The notes: generated by a model not told the origin, from the sequence alone. Positions 29,066 through 39,085 are shown, counted from the first letter of the stretch. The stretch: DNA of 64,000 nt from Rubrivivax sp. (GCA_030681795.1 JAUXRG010000020.1:1-64000); one strand, 5' to 3'. Program-made: numbers and translations.

Positions 29066-31828
29066 ATGACGAACGCGCCCAAGCCCCATCCCCTGAGCCC
29101 GAAGCGGTCTCGCGCCGTCTTGCGCTACAGCCCGATCGCCGCCGCCTGCTCCACGGTGCTGCTTGCCGCGGGTGCCGCACAGGCGCAGCAGGCCCAGCCT
29201 GCCGACGCGCAGACGGTGGTCGTCACCGGCATGCGGCGCTCGATCGAGAGCTCCATCGCCGTCAAGCGCAATGCCGACTCCATCGTCGAGGCGATCTCGG
29301 CCGAAGACCTGGGCAAGTTGCCCGACCAGAGCATTGCCGATGCCCTGGCCCGCCTGCCCGGTCTGGCCGGACAACGTGTCGGCGGCCGCACCCAGACCAT
29401 CTCGATCCGCGGCCTGGGTCCCGACTTCGCCGGCACGCTGCTCAACGGCCGCCAGCAGGTGACCACGGGCGACAACCGCTCGGTCGAGTACGACCAGTTC
29501 CCCTCCGAGCTGATCAATGGCGCTGTCGTCTACAAGACCCCCACGGCAACGGTCATCGGCCAGGGCCTGTCGGGCACCATCGACCTGAAGTCGATCCGCC
29601 CGCTGGACTACCGCGGCCGCCAGATCGCGTTGAACGCGCGCGTCGAGTCCAACTCGCAGGGCCAGCTCAACGCCAATACCAAGACCCAGGGCAACCGCTT
29701 CAGCGCGTCCTACGTCGACCAGTTCGCCGACAACACCATCGGCCTGGCGCTGGGTGCGGCGCACCTGGATACGCCGGTGCAGCAGCTGCACTACAAGGCC
29801 TGGGGCTTCTCGACCTTCCCGTCCACCTGCCGCGCCGACTGGGGCTGCGGCCAGCCCAGCGGCGGCCCGACCGGCTCGACCTACCTCAACGGCTACGAAG
29901 CCACCGCCGTTTCCAGCAGCCAGAAGCGCGACGGCCTGATGGCTGTGCTCGAGTACAAGCCCAACAAGGACGTGCACAGCACGCTGGACCTGTACTACTC
30001 CAAGTTCAAGAAGGACGAGACCATGCGCGGCCTGATGGGCGGCCTGGGCGAGAACTGGAACGGCGTGCCGGGGGTGGCCTACACCAACGTGGTGACCACG
30101 CCGGTCGGCGGCTCCACCACGCTGGTCACGCAGGCCAACCTGGCCAACGTCGTGCAGGTGGTGCGCAACGATCTCAACACCCGTGACGACACGCTCAAGT
30201 CGGCGGGCTGGAACACCCTCGTCAAGCTGGGCGGCGGCTGGTCGGCGGTGGCCGACCTCAGCTACAGCAGCGCTCGTCGCGACGAGAACGTCATCGAGAC
30301 CTACGCCGGCCCCTACGCCGGTGCCGCCAAGCAGACGGGCACGTTTGCGATCAATATCCCCACCGGTTCGGGCTTCCCCAGCCTGGTGCCTGGCCTGAAC
30401 TACGCCGACGTCAACAACGTCAAGCTCAGCGACCCGGCGGTCTGGAGCCACGACGCCCTGTGGAAGAAGCCGGTGATGTCCGACGAGATCAAGGCGCTGC
30501 GCCTCGAAGGCCGGCGTGAACTCGGCGGCATGTTCAGCGGTGTCGACTTCGGCGTGGACTACACCCGGCGCCAGAAGGACCGCCAGATGAACGAGCAGAC
30601 CGCCAATCTGAAGAACGCGCGCGCTCCGGTGGGGGTGTCGTCGGACCTGCTGCAGCCGGCCACCTCGCTGGCCTTCGCCGGAATTCCCTCGGTGCTGGCC
30701 TACGACGTGCTCGGCGTGCTGGGCAAGTACTACGACGTCGCGCCCACGGCCGAAGGCGAAATCATCAACCGCAACTACGAGGTCAGCGAGAAGGTCAGCA
30801 CGGCCTATGTCAAGCTGAGCATGGACACCACCTGGGGTGTGCCGGTGACGGGCAACCTCGGCTTGCAGCTGGTGCACAGCGACCAAAGCTCGCACGGTTT
30901 CTCGAGCGTCGGTGGCACGGTCTCGGAAACCACTCGCGGCACGACCTATGACGACGTGCTGCCCAGCCTGAACCTGAGCTTCGACCTGGGCTCGAACATG
31001 CTGCTTCGTGCGGGCATCGCCAAGACGCTGGCCCGCGGCCGCATGGACGACATGCGGGCCGGCGCTTCGGCCAGCGTCAGTGCCACCTCGCATCTGTGGA
31101 GCGGCAGCGGCGGCAACCCGCAACTCGAACCCTGGCGCGCCACCTCCTACGACTTGTCTTTCGAGAAATATCTGGGCAAGCGCAGCTACGTGGCGGTGGC
31201 GGGCTTCTACAAGCAGTTGGACACCTACATCTACACCCAGACCCTGCCCTACGACTTCACGGGCATCCCCAATACCAGCGGCAACGTCGCCAGCAGCCCC
31301 ATCGGCCTGTTCACCCGTCCGGTCAATGGCCAGGGTGGCCATGTCTCGGGGGTGGAGCTCACCGGGTCGATCGACGGCGGCCTGTTCAGCAAATCGCTCG
31401 ACGGCATCGGCCTCATCGCCAGTGCCTCGGTCAACGAGAGCAACCTGCAACCCAGCGGCCCGGGCGCGCCGGAAAAGCTGCCCGGTCTTTCCCGCGTCGT
31501 GACCAGCCTGACCGCGTACTACGAGGTGAACGGCTTCTCCGCCCGCATCAGCCATCGCTACCGCTCGGCCTTCCGCGGTGAGATCACCGGCCTGCACAAC
31601 GCACGCTCGTTCGACGAGATCCTGGCCGACCGGCAGGTCGAACTTCAGCTCGGCTACGAGTTCCAGAGCGGCAGCCTCAAGGGCCTGGGTGTGCTGTTCC
31701 AGGTCAACAATCTGACCGACTCGCCCTACGCCACGCGGCAGGGCAATGGCTTCGGCGACGTGATTGCGCCGCTGGAGTACAACAAGTATGGCCGTCAGTA
31801 CCTGTTCGGCGTGAACTACAAGCTCTGA
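29066..31828 (+). CDS. TonB-dependent receptor for carbohydrate uptake
   Basis: A 920-residue outer-membrane active transporter. A signal peptide (cleavage near AQA, residue 41) precedes the TonB box region QTVVVTGMR. The plug domain contains ISAEDLGKLPDQSIADALARLPG, and the beta-barrel ends in the aromatic-type terminus YLFGVNYKL. This plug pattern is typical of the receptors in carbohydrate-utilisation (CUT) loci of Xanthomonas and Caulobacter. It heads the plus-strand run of glycoside hydrolases and import genes, so its ligand is probably an oligosaccharide. Confidence 0.94.
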   Translation: MTNAPKPHPLSPKRSRAVLRYSPIAAACSTVLLAAGAAQAQQAQPADAQTVVVTGMRRSIESSIAVKRNADSIVEAISAEDLGKLPDQSIADALARLPGLAGQRVGGRTQTISIRGLGPDFAGTLLNGRQQVTTGDNRSVEYDQFPSELINGAVVYKTPTATVIGQGLSGTIDLKSIRPLDYRGRQIALNARVESNSQGQLNANTKTQGNRFSASYVDQFADNTIGLALGAAHLDTPVQQLHYKAWGFSTFPSTCRADWGCGQPSGGPTGSTYLNGYEATAVSSSQKRDGLMAVLEYKPNKDVHSTLDLYYSKFKKDETMRGLMGGLGENWNGVPGVAYTNVVTTPVGGSTTLVTQANLANVVQVVRNDLNTRDDTLKSAGWNTLVKLGGGWSAVADLSYSSARRDENVIETYAGPYAGAAKQTGTFAINIPTGSGFPSLVPGLNYADVNNVKLSDPAVWSHDALWKKPVMSDEIKALRLEGRRELGGMFSGVDFGVDYTRRQKDRQMNEQTANLKNARAPVGVSSDLLQPATSLAFAGIPSVLAYDVLGVLGKYYDVAPTAEGEIINRNYEVSEKVSTAYVKLSMDTTWGVPVTGNLGLQLVHSDQSSHGFSSVGGTVSETTRGTTYDDVLPSLNLSFDLGSNMLLRAGIAKTLARGRMDDMRAGASASVSATSHLWSGSGGNPQLEPWRATSYDLSFEKYLGKRSYVAVAGFYKQLDTYIYTQTLPYDFTGIPNTSGNVASSPIGLFTRPVNGQGGHVSGVELTGSIDGGLFSKSLDGIGLIASASVNESNLQPSGPGAPEKLPGLSRVVTSLTAYYEVNGFSARISHRYRSAFRGEITGLHNARSFDEILADRQVELQLGYEFQSGSLKGLGVLFQVNNLTDSPYATRQGNGFGDVIAPLEYNKYGRQYLFGVNYKL

Positions 31829-31852
31829 CCCCGCCGCGGGCGAACGGCTTCG

Positions 31853-31889
31853 CGCGCCCCCTGCCAGGCTGATTCTGGCCGGGGGCGCG
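31853..31889 (+). terminator. Strong hairpin after the TonB receptor gene
   Basis: Arms of 15 bp (CGCGCCCCCTGCCAG / CTGGCCGGGGGCGCG) pair with a single mismatch around a seven-base loop, 24 bp after the stop. The T-run is minimal, so it may attenuate rather than fully stop transcription into the downstream hydrolase genes, or protect the receptor mRNA 3' end. Confidence 0.6.
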
Positions 31890-31954
31890 TTCGATTCCGC
31901 GGCGGGTTCGGCGCGCAGCAGCCCCGGTCCGCAACGACCCATGTCCGCTACCCG

Positions 31955-34543
31955 ATGACCCCACTTCCCTCGTTACGCGTCGCGACGCTGGCCTGCGCCA
32001 CCCTGTCGGCTTGGCTCCTGTCGGCCTGCGCCGGCAGCCTGGTTGCACCGGCTTCTCCTGCGATGACCCAGTGGCCGCTGACGGACTGGCCCACCATCGC
32101 CAGCGCCATCGCCCGCGACCCGGCGCTGGAAGCCCGCGTGGCGGCCATCGTGTCGGGCATGACGCTGGAGCAGAAGGTCGGGCAGATGACGCAGCCCGAG
32201 ATCGGCAAGATCACGCCCGCCGAGGTCACACGCCACTACATCGGCTCGGTGCTCAACGGGGGGGGCTCATGGCCCGGCGGCGACAAGCGCGCGCGCCTGG
32301 CGGACTGGCTGAAGCTGGCCGAGCAGTTGCACGACGCCTCCATGGCCACCGACATGCGGGTGCCGGTGCCGCTGATCTGGGGCACCGACGCCGTGCACGG
32401 CCACAACAACGTCTACGGCGCGACGGTCTTCCCGCACCACATCGGCCTGGGCGCGGCGCACGACGCGCCACTGGTCGAGCGCGTGGCGCAGGCCACCGCG
32501 CGCGCGGTGCGCGCCAGCGGCATCGGCTGGGTCTTCGCCCCGACGCTGGCCGTGGCGCGCGACGACCGCTGGGGCCGCACCTACGAAAGTTTCTCGGAAG
32601 ACGCTGCGCTGGTGCAGACCTACGCGGCGGCCTATGTGCGCGGGTTGCAGGGCCGCTTCGCCGACGACGGCAACGTGGTGGCCACGGCCAAGCACTTCAT
32701 CGGTGACGGCGGCACCGAATTCGGCCGCGACCAGGGCATCAACCCGAGCACGCTGGCCGAGATGATCAACATCCACGGCCGCGGCTACTACGGTGCGCTG
32801 GGCGCCGGCGCGCAGACGGTGATGGCCTCGTTCAACAGCTGGAACGATGTGGCCGCAGGCGTCGACCACGGCAAGCTGCACGGCAGCCGCGCGCTGCTGA
32901 CCGATGTGCTGAAAACCAAGATGGGTTTCGACGGCTTCGTGGTGTCCGACTGGAACGGCATCGGACAGGTGCCCGGTTGCAGCAACGCCAGCTGTGCGCA
33001 GGCCATCAACGCCGGCATCGACATGGTGATGGTGCCCGAGGACTGGAAGGCCTTCATCACCCACACCGTGGCGCAGGTGCGCAGCGGGCAGATTCCCATG
33101 GCGCGCATCGACGACGCCGTGACGCGCATCCTGCGCGTCAAGATGCGCGCCGGGCTCTTCGGCCAGCGGCCTTCGAGCAGCGCCCATGCCGGGCGCGAGG
33201 CTGCGTTGCAGGCCCGTGAACTGGCACGCGAGGCGGTGCGCAAGTCGCTCGTGCTGCTGAAGAACGACGGCGGCGTGCTGCCGCTGGCGCGCGGCCAGCG
33301 CATCCTGGTGGTGGGCAAGGGCGCCGACAGCCTGCAGAACCAGACCGGCGGTTGGACGCTGGGCTGGCAGGGCACCGACAACGCCAACGCAGACTTCCCC
33401 GCGGGCGACACCCTTTTGGCCGGCATCGCCGAGGCCGCGGGCGCGGGCAAGGTCGTCTTCAGCGCCGACGCCAAGGGCGTGGACGTGGCCGCCTTCGCTG
33501 CCGTCATCGCCGTCGTCGGCGAGACCCCCTACGCCGAGGGCAACGGCGACATCACGCCCTCGGGCACGCTGCGCCACAGCGGCCGCCACCCCGAAGACCT
33601 TGCCGTGTTGAATGCCGTGGCGGGCAAGGGCCGTCCGGTGGTCACGGTGCTGCTGTCGGGCCGGCCGCTGTGGGTGAATGACCTGCTCAACCGTTCCGAC
33701 GCCTTCGTGGCCGCCTGGCTGCCGGGCACCGAGGGCAAGGGCGTGGCCGATGTGTTGTTCAAGCCGGCGGCGGGCGGCACGGGCCACGACTTCACGGGCC
33801 GGCTGTCGTTCTCCTGGCCCAGGGCGGCGTGCCAGACGCCGCTGAATGCCGGCGACGCGGGCGACGCGCCGCTGTTCGCGCTGGGCCATGGCCTGAGCTA
33901 TGCCGGTGCAGCCCGGGCCGCGCCACTGGGTCGGCTCGACGAAGCCACCCCTGAGAGCGGCTGCGGTGCCCCGGCCGTGCTGCAGATCTTCAACACGACC
34001 GTGCAGCCGCCCTACACCATGCACGTGGCCAGCCTGGACCAGCGCTGGCCCGACACCGGCGTGCCCACCGACCCCAACGCCGTGCTCGAGCTGCCCGGCC
34101 TGCGCGTGACCACAGTGCAGATCAATACCCAGCAGGACGCCAAGCGCGTGGCCTGGGCCGGCCCGGCACGGCTGGTGGCCTGGTCGGCGCAGCGCGCTGA
34201 ACTTGCCACCTGGCGCGATGCAGCGCTGGTCTTCGAGCTGCGCGTGGAGCAGGCCCCTGCCGACACCGTGACACTGGCCATGGGCTGCACGGCGCCTTGT
34301 GGCGCGCTCGACCTCACGGCGCTGCTGCGGCACCTGCCGCTGCAGGCCAGGCACAGCTTGAAGATTCCGCTGGCCTGCTTCGCCGCCGCCGGGGTCGACC
34401 TGAGCCGCGTCGACACCCCCTTCATCTTGGCCACGCGCGGCACCTTGACCGCGGCGGTGGCCCATATCCGCATCGCCGCCGGCGCCGCCAAGGACGCCGA
34501 CGCCACGCCCTGCGTCGCGGTGCCGCCGCGCGCGAGCCTGTAG
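31955..34543 (+). CDS. GH3 beta-glucosidase / exo-glucan glucohydrolase
   Basis: An 862-residue exo-acting glycosidase releasing glucose from beta-glucan ends. A lipoprotein signal places Cys25 after LLSA, so it is probably periplasmic and membrane-anchored. The (beta/alpha)8 domain has KHFIGDG (246-252) and the nucleophile Asp332 in GFVVSDWNGIG. The alpha/beta sandwich and a C-terminal ExoP-type galactose-binding-like domain follow. Length and domain order match 1,4-beta-D-glucan glucohydrolase/ExoP proteins. It sits between the receptor and a GH1 enzyme. Confidence 0.92.
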   Translation: MTPLPSLRVATLACATLSAWLLSACAGSLVAPASPAMTQWPLTDWPTIASAIARDPALEARVAAIVSGMTLEQKVGQMTQPEIGKITPAEVTRHYIGSVLNGGGSWPGGDKRARLADWLKLAEQLHDASMATDMRVPVPLIWGTDAVHGHNNVYGATVFPHHIGLGAAHDAPLVERVAQATARAVRASGIGWVFAPTLAVARDDRWGRTYESFSEDAALVQTYAAAYVRGLQGRFADDGNVVATAKHFIGDGGTEFGRDQGINPSTLAEMINIHGRGYYGALGAGAQTVMASFNSWNDVAAGVDHGKLHGSRALLTDVLKTKMGFDGFVVSDWNGIGQVPGCSNASCAQAINAGIDMVMVPEDWKAFITHTVAQVRSGQIPMARIDDAVTRILRVKMRAGLFGQRPSSSAHAGREAALQARELAREAVRKSLVLLKNDGGVLPLARGQRILVVGKGADSLQNQTGGWTLGWQGTDNANADFPAGDTLLAGIAEAAGAGKVVFSADAKGVDVAAFAAVIAVVGETPYAEGNGDITPSGTLRHSGRHPEDLAVLNAVAGKGRPVVTVLLSGRPLWVNDLLNRSDAFVAAWLPGTEGKGVADVLFKPAAGGTGHDFTGRLSFSWPRAACQTPLNAGDAGDAPLFALGHGLSYAGAARAAPLGRLDEATPESGCGAPAVLQIFNTTVQPPYTMHVASLDQRWPDTGVPTDPNAVLELPGLRVTTVQINTQQDAKRVAWAGPARLVAWSAQRAELATWRDAALVFELRVEQAPADTVTLAMGCTAPCGALDLTALLRHLPLQARHSLKIPLACFAAAGVDLSRVDTPFILATRGTLTAAVAHIRIAAGAAKDADATPCVAVPPRASL

Positions 34544-34578
34544 CCTGGCGAATTCTCGACCTCGGACCCGGAAGCACC

Positions 34579-35940
34579 ATGCCAGACACCGACGCCCTGC
34601 CCAAGCCCATGCCCAAGCGCGCCGACTTCGGTGCCGACTTCCTTTGGGGCTGCGCCACCTCCTCGTACCAGATCGAAGGCGCGGTGCACGAGGACGGCCG
34701 CGGCGAGTCGATCTGGGACCGCTTCTGTGCCACGCCAGGCCACATCCGCGACGGCTCCAGCGGCGCCGTCGCCTGCGACCATTACCACCGCTGGCCGCAG
34801 GACCTGGACCTGGCGCGCAGCCTGGGGGTGAATGCCTACCGCTTCTCGGTGGCCTGGCCACGCATCCAGGCCAGCGGTCGCGGCAAGCCCAACGCCAAGG
34901 GGCTGGACTTCTATTCGCGGCTGGTCGATGGCCTGCTCGAACGTGGCATCCAGCCCTGGGCCACGCTCTACCACTGGGACCTGCCGCAGGCGCTGCAGGA
35001 CGCCGGCGGCTGGGCGCAGCGCGACACGGTGGAGGCCTTCGTCGAGTACAGCGACCTCGTGACGCGCCACCTGGGTGACCGCGTCAAGCACTGGATCACG
35101 CACAACGAGCCCTGGTGCACGGCCTTCCTCGGCCATTTCGAAGGCCACCACGCGCCGGGTATCAAAAGCTGGAAGACGGCGATCCAGGTCGTGCACCACC
35201 TGCTGCTGTCACACGGCCAGGCCATCCCCGTGGTCCGCCGCAACAGCGCAGGCGCGCAAGTGGGCATCACGCTCAGCCTGCACCCCATCGTCCCCGCCAG
35301 TGGCAGCGCGGCCGATGCGGCGGCGGCGCTGCGGCACGATGGCTCGCGCAACCGCTGGTTCCTGGACCCGCTGCACGGCCGCGGCTACCCGGCCGACGTG
35401 CTGGCGTTGCTGGGCACTAACCCACCAACGGTGGTGCCAGGCGACCTGGACACCATCGCCACCGCCACCGACTTCCTGGGCGTGAACTACTACTTCCCCG
35501 AAGTCGTGGCCGACGCACCCGGCGCCGGCGACATCGCCACCCGCGTGGTCGAGCGGCCGGGCGTGGAGCGCACCGCCTTCGGCTGGGAGGTTTCGCCGCA
35601 AGGCCTGGTGACGCTGCTGCAGCGCATCCACCGCGACTACGCGCCGCCGCGGCTGTACATCACGGAAAACGGCTCCACCTTCGACGATGTGGTGCAGCCC
35701 GACGGCAGCATCCGCGACCTGCAGCGCTGCAGCTACCTGGCCCGCCACATCGAGGCCTGCCGTGAGGCCGTGGCCAGCGGCGTGCCGCTGAAGGGCTACT
35801 TCGCCTGGAGCCTGCTCGACAATTTCGAGTGGGCCGAAGGCTATCTACGCCGCTTCGGCATCACCCACGTGGACTACGCCACGCAGCAGCGCACCCTCAA
35901 GGCCAGCGGCCAGTGGTACGCGCAGTTCCTTCACGGCTGA
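34579..35940 (+). CDS. GH1 beta-glucosidase
   Basis: A 453-residue retaining glycosidase cleaving beta-glucosides such as cellobiose. The acid/base Glu177 is in THNEPWC and the nucleophile Glu363 in YITENGS, with the N-terminal signature FLWGCATSSYQIEGA. No signal peptide is seen, so it acts in the cytoplasm on sugars brought in by the importer encoded next. The ATG at 34579 opens the family start; a longer open frame upstream overlaps the GH3 gene and is not real. Confidence 0.95.
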   Translation: MPDTDALPKPMPKRADFGADFLWGCATSSYQIEGAVHEDGRGESIWDRFCATPGHIRDGSSGAVACDHYHRWPQDLDLARSLGVNAYRFSVAWPRIQASGRGKPNAKGLDFYSRLVDGLLERGIQPWATLYHWDLPQALQDAGGWAQRDTVEAFVEYSDLVTRHLGDRVKHWITHNEPWCTAFLGHFEGHHAPGIKSWKTAIQVVHHLLLSHGQAIPVVRRNSAGAQVGITLSLHPIVPASGSAADAAAALRHDGSRNRWFLDPLHGRGYPADVLALLGTNPPTVVPGDLDTIATATDFLGVNYYFPEVVADAPGAGDIATRVVERPGVERTAFGWEVSPQGLVTLLQRIHRDYAPPRLYITENGSTFDDVVQPDGSIRDLQRCSYLARHIEACREAVASGVPLKGYFAWSLLDNFEWAEGYLRRFGITHVDYATQQRTLKASGQWYAQFLHG

Positions 35941-35958
35941 AACAGCAAGGGCTTGCCC

Positions 35959-37194
35959 ATGAACACCCGCCTCAGGACCCTCGCCGCCGCCGCGGCACTG
36001 GCTTGGGTCACTTTCGCCGGTGCCCAGCCCGCCGGCCCGCGCGCCGAAGTCATCCACTGGTGGACTTCGGGCGGCGAATCGGCGGCCGTCAAGACCCTGG
36101 CCGACGCCTACCGCGCCGCCGGCGGACAGTGGGCGGACATGGCCGTGGCCCTGGGCGAGCAGGCGCGTGCGGTGGCCATCAACCGCATCATCGGCGGCAA
36201 CCCGCCCACGGCCGCGCAGTTCAATACCAGCAAGCAGTTTCTCGACATCGTCGAGCAGGGCATGCTCAACCATATCGACGAGGTCGCGCTGCGCGACGGC
36301 TGGGACAAGTTCCTGCCCGAGACGGTGCTCAATGTCGTGCGCGTGAAGGGCCACTACTACGCCGTGCCGGTGAATATTCACATGCCCGCGTGGATCTGGA
36401 CTTCGAAAACCGCGTTCAAGCAGGCCGGTATCGCCGCCGAGCCCAGGACCATGGACGAGCTCTTCGCCGCGCTCGACAAGCTCAAGGCCGCCGGCCTCAT
36501 CGCACTGGCGCATGGCGGGCAGAGCTGGCAGGACAACATCGTCTTCACCGCCGTGCTCACCAACGTGGGCGGGCGCGAGCTCTACCTCAAGGTGCTGCGC
36601 GACCGCGACCCCAAGGCCATCCAGTCCGACGCCTTCAAGCAGGTGCTGCTGACCTTCAAGCGCCTGCAGGGCTATGTCGACAAGGGCTCGCCCGGGCGCA
36701 ACTGGAACGACGCCACGGCGATGCTCATCACCGGCCGTGCCGGCGTGCAATTCATGGGCGACTGGGCCAAAGGCGAGTTTTCGCTCGCCGGCCAGCAGCC
36801 CGGGCGCGACTACGGCTGCATCGCCGGCTTCGGCCCGGCCTCGCCCTACATCATCCAGGGCGACGTGCTGGTGTTCCCCAAGACCAGCAAGCCCGAGGCC
36901 ATCAAGGCGCAGAAGCTGCTGGCCACGGTCGTCACCGCGCCGGCCACGCAGGTGGCCTTCAGCATGAAGAAAGGCTCGATCCCGATCCGCACCGACGTCG
37001 ATGCCTCGAAGATGGACCTCTGCGCCCAGCAGGGCATTGCCATCATGAAGGACAAGTCGCGCCAGCTCGGCAACGGCGAGATCTATCTGACCCCCGACCA
37101 GAATGGCGCCCTGGCCGACATCCTGACCTCCTACTGGAACCGCAATATCGCGGTCGAGAAGGTGCAGCGGGACATCGCCGCGGCGTTGAAATGA
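35959..37194 (+). CDS. Sugar-binding protein of ABC importer 2
   Basis: A 411-residue periplasmic binding protein paralogous to the one at 25268-26548: both start with a signal peptide followed by VIHWWTSGGES-type sequence and share the AHGGQSWQD and MGDWAKGEF blocks. The ATG at 35959 follows AAGGG. It is 18 bases after the GH1 stop and overlaps the permease start by four bases, so hydrolysis and import are co-expressed. Confidence 0.92.
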   Translation: MNTRLRTLAAAAALAWVTFAGAQPAGPRAEVIHWWTSGGESAAVKTLADAYRAAGGQWADMAVALGEQARAVAINRIIGGNPPTAAQFNTSKQFLDIVEQGMLNHIDEVALRDGWDKFLPETVLNVVRVKGHYYAVPVNIHMPAWIWTSKTAFKQAGIAAEPRTMDELFAALDKLKAAGLIALAHGGQSWQDNIVFTAVLTNVGGRELYLKVLRDRDPKAIQSDAFKQVLLTFKRLQGYVDKGSPGRNWNDATAMLITGRAGVQFMGDWAKGEFSLAGQQPGRDYGCIAGFGPASPYIIQGDVLVFPKTSKPEAIKAQKLLATVVTAPATQVAFSMKKGSIPIRTDVDASKMDLCAQQGIAIMKDKSRQLGNGEIYLTPDQNGALADILTSYWNRNIAVEKVQRDIAAALK

Positions 37195-38162
37195 CCCCCC
37201 CCCGAAGCGCCTTCGGCGCTCCCCCCCAGGGGGGCGCCGCCAGCGGCCCGGCGGAGCCGGTTCCGCGGCGGCTGCTTGGTGGCGCGACCTGGCGCCGCAT
37301 CGTGCCCTGGGCGGCGCTGCTGCCGATGGCGCTGACCGTGCTGGTGGGCTACCTGGGCACGGCGCTGTGGTCGCTGCGCGTGTCGATGTCGAGCTCGCGC
37401 ACTTTCCCGTCAAGCGATTTCGTCGGCCTGGCGCAGTACGAGCGCCTGTTCGACAACGAGCGCTGGCTGCTCTCGCTGCACAACCTGGCCGTCTACGGCG
37501 TGCTGTTCATCGCGGCCTGCATGGTCATCGGCTTCCTGCTGGCGGTGTTCATCGACCAGAAGGTGCGCTTTGAGGGCCTGCTGCGCACCATCTTCCTCTA
37601 CCCCTACGCAATGTCCTTCGTCGCCACCGGCCTGGTCTGGCAATGGGTGCTCAACCCCGGCGACGGCCTGCAGCGCGCCGTGCGCCAGATGGGCTGGAAC
37701 AACTTCACCTTCGACTGGATCATCGACCAGGACAAGGTCATCTACACCATCGTCATCGCCACCGTCTGGCAGGCCTCGGGCCTGGTGATGGCGCTGATGC
37801 TGGCGGGCTTGCGTGGCATCGACGAAGAGATCTGGAAGGCTTCGCGCATCGACGGCGTCCCGGCCTGGCGCGTGTATGTCTCCATCGTGCTGCCGATGCT
37901 GGCCCCCACGGTGGCCACGGTCTTCGTGCTGCTCTTCACCGGCGTGGTGAAGGTCTTCGACTCGGTGGTCTCGATGACGCAGGGCGGCCCCGGCACAGCC
38001 AGCGACGTGCCGGCCAGGTTCATCATGGACCACCTCTTCGGCCGCGCCAACATCGCCCTGGCCTCGGCCGGCTCGATGGTGCTGCTGCTCACCGTGGTGG
38101 CCCTGGCCGCGCCGCTGATCTACGCGCGCAGCCGCAAGGCCGAGCGTGAGGCCAGCGCATGA
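37191..38162 (+). CDS. Sugar ABC importer permease (MalF type), copy 2
   Basis: A 323-residue inner-membrane permease with six hydrophobic segments and EAA loop GIDEEIWKASRIDGVPAWR. Its ATG overlaps the binding-protein stop. The first ~27 codons translate a GC-rich palindromic repeat that is intergenic elsewhere in this locus, giving a Pro/Gly/Ala arm before the first helix that the paralogue at 24361 lacks. Another in-frame start further in is possible, but no strong ribosome site is visible. Confidence 0.9.
   Translation: MTPPRSAFGAPPQGGAASGPAEPVPRRLLGGATWRRIVPWAALLPMALTVLVGYLGTALWSLRVSMSSSRTFPSSDFVGLAQYERLFDNERWLLSLHNLAVYGVLFIAACMVIGFLLAVFIDQKVRFEGLLRTIFLYPYAMSFVATGLVWQWVLNPGDGLQRAVRQMGWNNFTFDWIIDQDKVIYTIVIATVWQASGLVMALMLAGLRGIDEEIWKASRIDGVPAWRVYVSIVLPMLAPTVATVFVLLFTGVVKVFDSVVSMTQGGPGTASDVPARFIMDHLFGRANIALASAGSMVLLLTVVALAAPLIYARSRKAEREASA
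37215..37237. repeat. GC-rich hairpin repeat, copy 2, inside coding sequence
   Basis: A C7/G6 hairpin flanked by GGCGC and GCGCC, preceded by GAAGCGCCTTC. It belongs to the same family as the copies at 23446 and 38191 but lies within the first codons of the permease gene, so the repeat appears to have been read through into protein. Confidence 0.55.
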
Positions 38163-38190
38163 GCGCCGCACGGCCGTTCCGAAGGCGCTC

Positions 38191-38206
38191 GCTCCCCCTT
38201 GGGGGG
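38191..38206. repeat. GC-rich hairpin repeat, copy 3
   Basis: GCTCCCCCTTGGGGGG with upstream GAAGGCGCTC, located in the 73-bp spacer between the two permease genes of importer 2. It may form an mRNA hairpin that adjusts relative expression of the two permeases. Confidence 0.55.
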
Positions 38207-38235
38207 ACCGGCGCGCAGCGCCGTAGGGGGCTCCA

Positions 38236-39081
38236 ATGAAGCCCGCGCGCATCGGCATCTACGCCTTCCTGTTGATGGCCGCGCTGTTCTTCCTGGCGCC
38301 GCTGTATGTCATGGTCGTGACCTCGCTCAAGACCATGGACGAGATCCGCCTCGGCAACCTCTTCGCCCTGCCCTCGCACGTGACGATCGAACCCTGGCGA
38401 GCCGCCTGGAGCGAGGTCTGCACCGGCGCGTCGTGCGACGGCATCCGGGTGGGCTTCTGGAACTCGGTGCTGATCGTCGTGCCCAGCACCGTGCTGCCCA
38501 TCCTCATCGGCGCGCTCAACGGCTACGCGCTGAGCTTCTGGCGCCCGCGCGGCGCCGGCTTGCTGTTCGCGGTGCTGATGCTGGGCGCGTTCATCCCGGT
38601 GCAGGTGATGATCTACCCGCTGGTGAAGATCCTGGCCGCGGTGGGCCTGTTCAGTTCGCTGCCCGGCATCGTGGCCATCCACATCGTCTTCAGCATGCCG
38701 GTGATGACGCTGCTCTTTCGCAACTACTACGCATCCATCCCGCAGGAGTTGTTCAAGGCCGCGCGCATCGACGGCGGCGGTTTCTGGCGCATCTTCGCGC
38801 AGCTCATGCTGCCGATGTCCACGCCCATCGTCATCGTGGCGGCCATCATGCAGATCACCGGGGTGTGGAACGACTACATCCTGGGCCTGGTCTTCGCCGG
38901 CAGCGAGAACCTGCCGATGACGGTGCAGCTCAACAACGTGATCAACACGACCACCGGCGAGCGTCTGTACAACGTCAATATGGCGGCCACCATCCTGACC
39001 TCGATGGTGCCGCTGGTGGTCTACCTCGTCTCCGGGCGCTGGTTCGTGCGCGGCATCGCGGCCGGCGCGGTGAAGGGCTGA
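38236..39081 (+). CDS. Sugar ABC importer permease (MalG type), copy 2
   Basis: A 281-residue permease with six membrane segments and the EAA loop ELFKAARIDGGGFWRIFAQLMLP. It ends RWFVRGIAAGAVKG, nearly the same as its paralogue at 23501 (KYFVRGLTAGAVKG). It completes importer 2 with the gene before it and the ATPase at 39835. Confidence 0.93.
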   Translation: MKPARIGIYAFLLMAALFFLAPLYVMVVTSLKTMDEIRLGNLFALPSHVTIEPWRAAWSEVCTGASCDGIRVGFWNSVLIVVPSTVLPILIGALNGYALSFWRPRGAGLLFAVLMLGAFIPVQVMIYPLVKILAAVGLFSSLPGIVAIHIVFSMPVMTLLFRNYYASIPQELFKAARIDGGGFWRIFAQLMLPMSTPIVIVAAIMQITGVWNDYILGLVFAGSENLPMTVQLNNVINTTTGERLYNVNMAATILTSMVPLVVYLVSGRWFVRGIAAGAVKG

Positions 39082-39085
39082 AGGC

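Noticed and set aside
28964..31942. A 992-residue open frame on the minus strand opposite the TonB receptor
   Set aside because: It mirrors the receptor gene; high GC and codon bias leave the antisense frame open. The sequence is low-complexity Ala/Val/Gly/His/Arg with no domain.
32267..34861. An 864-residue minus-strand frame opposite the GH3 gene
   Set aside because: Antisense shadow crossing the GH3-GH1 boundary; the plus-strand proteins have intact catalytic motifs.
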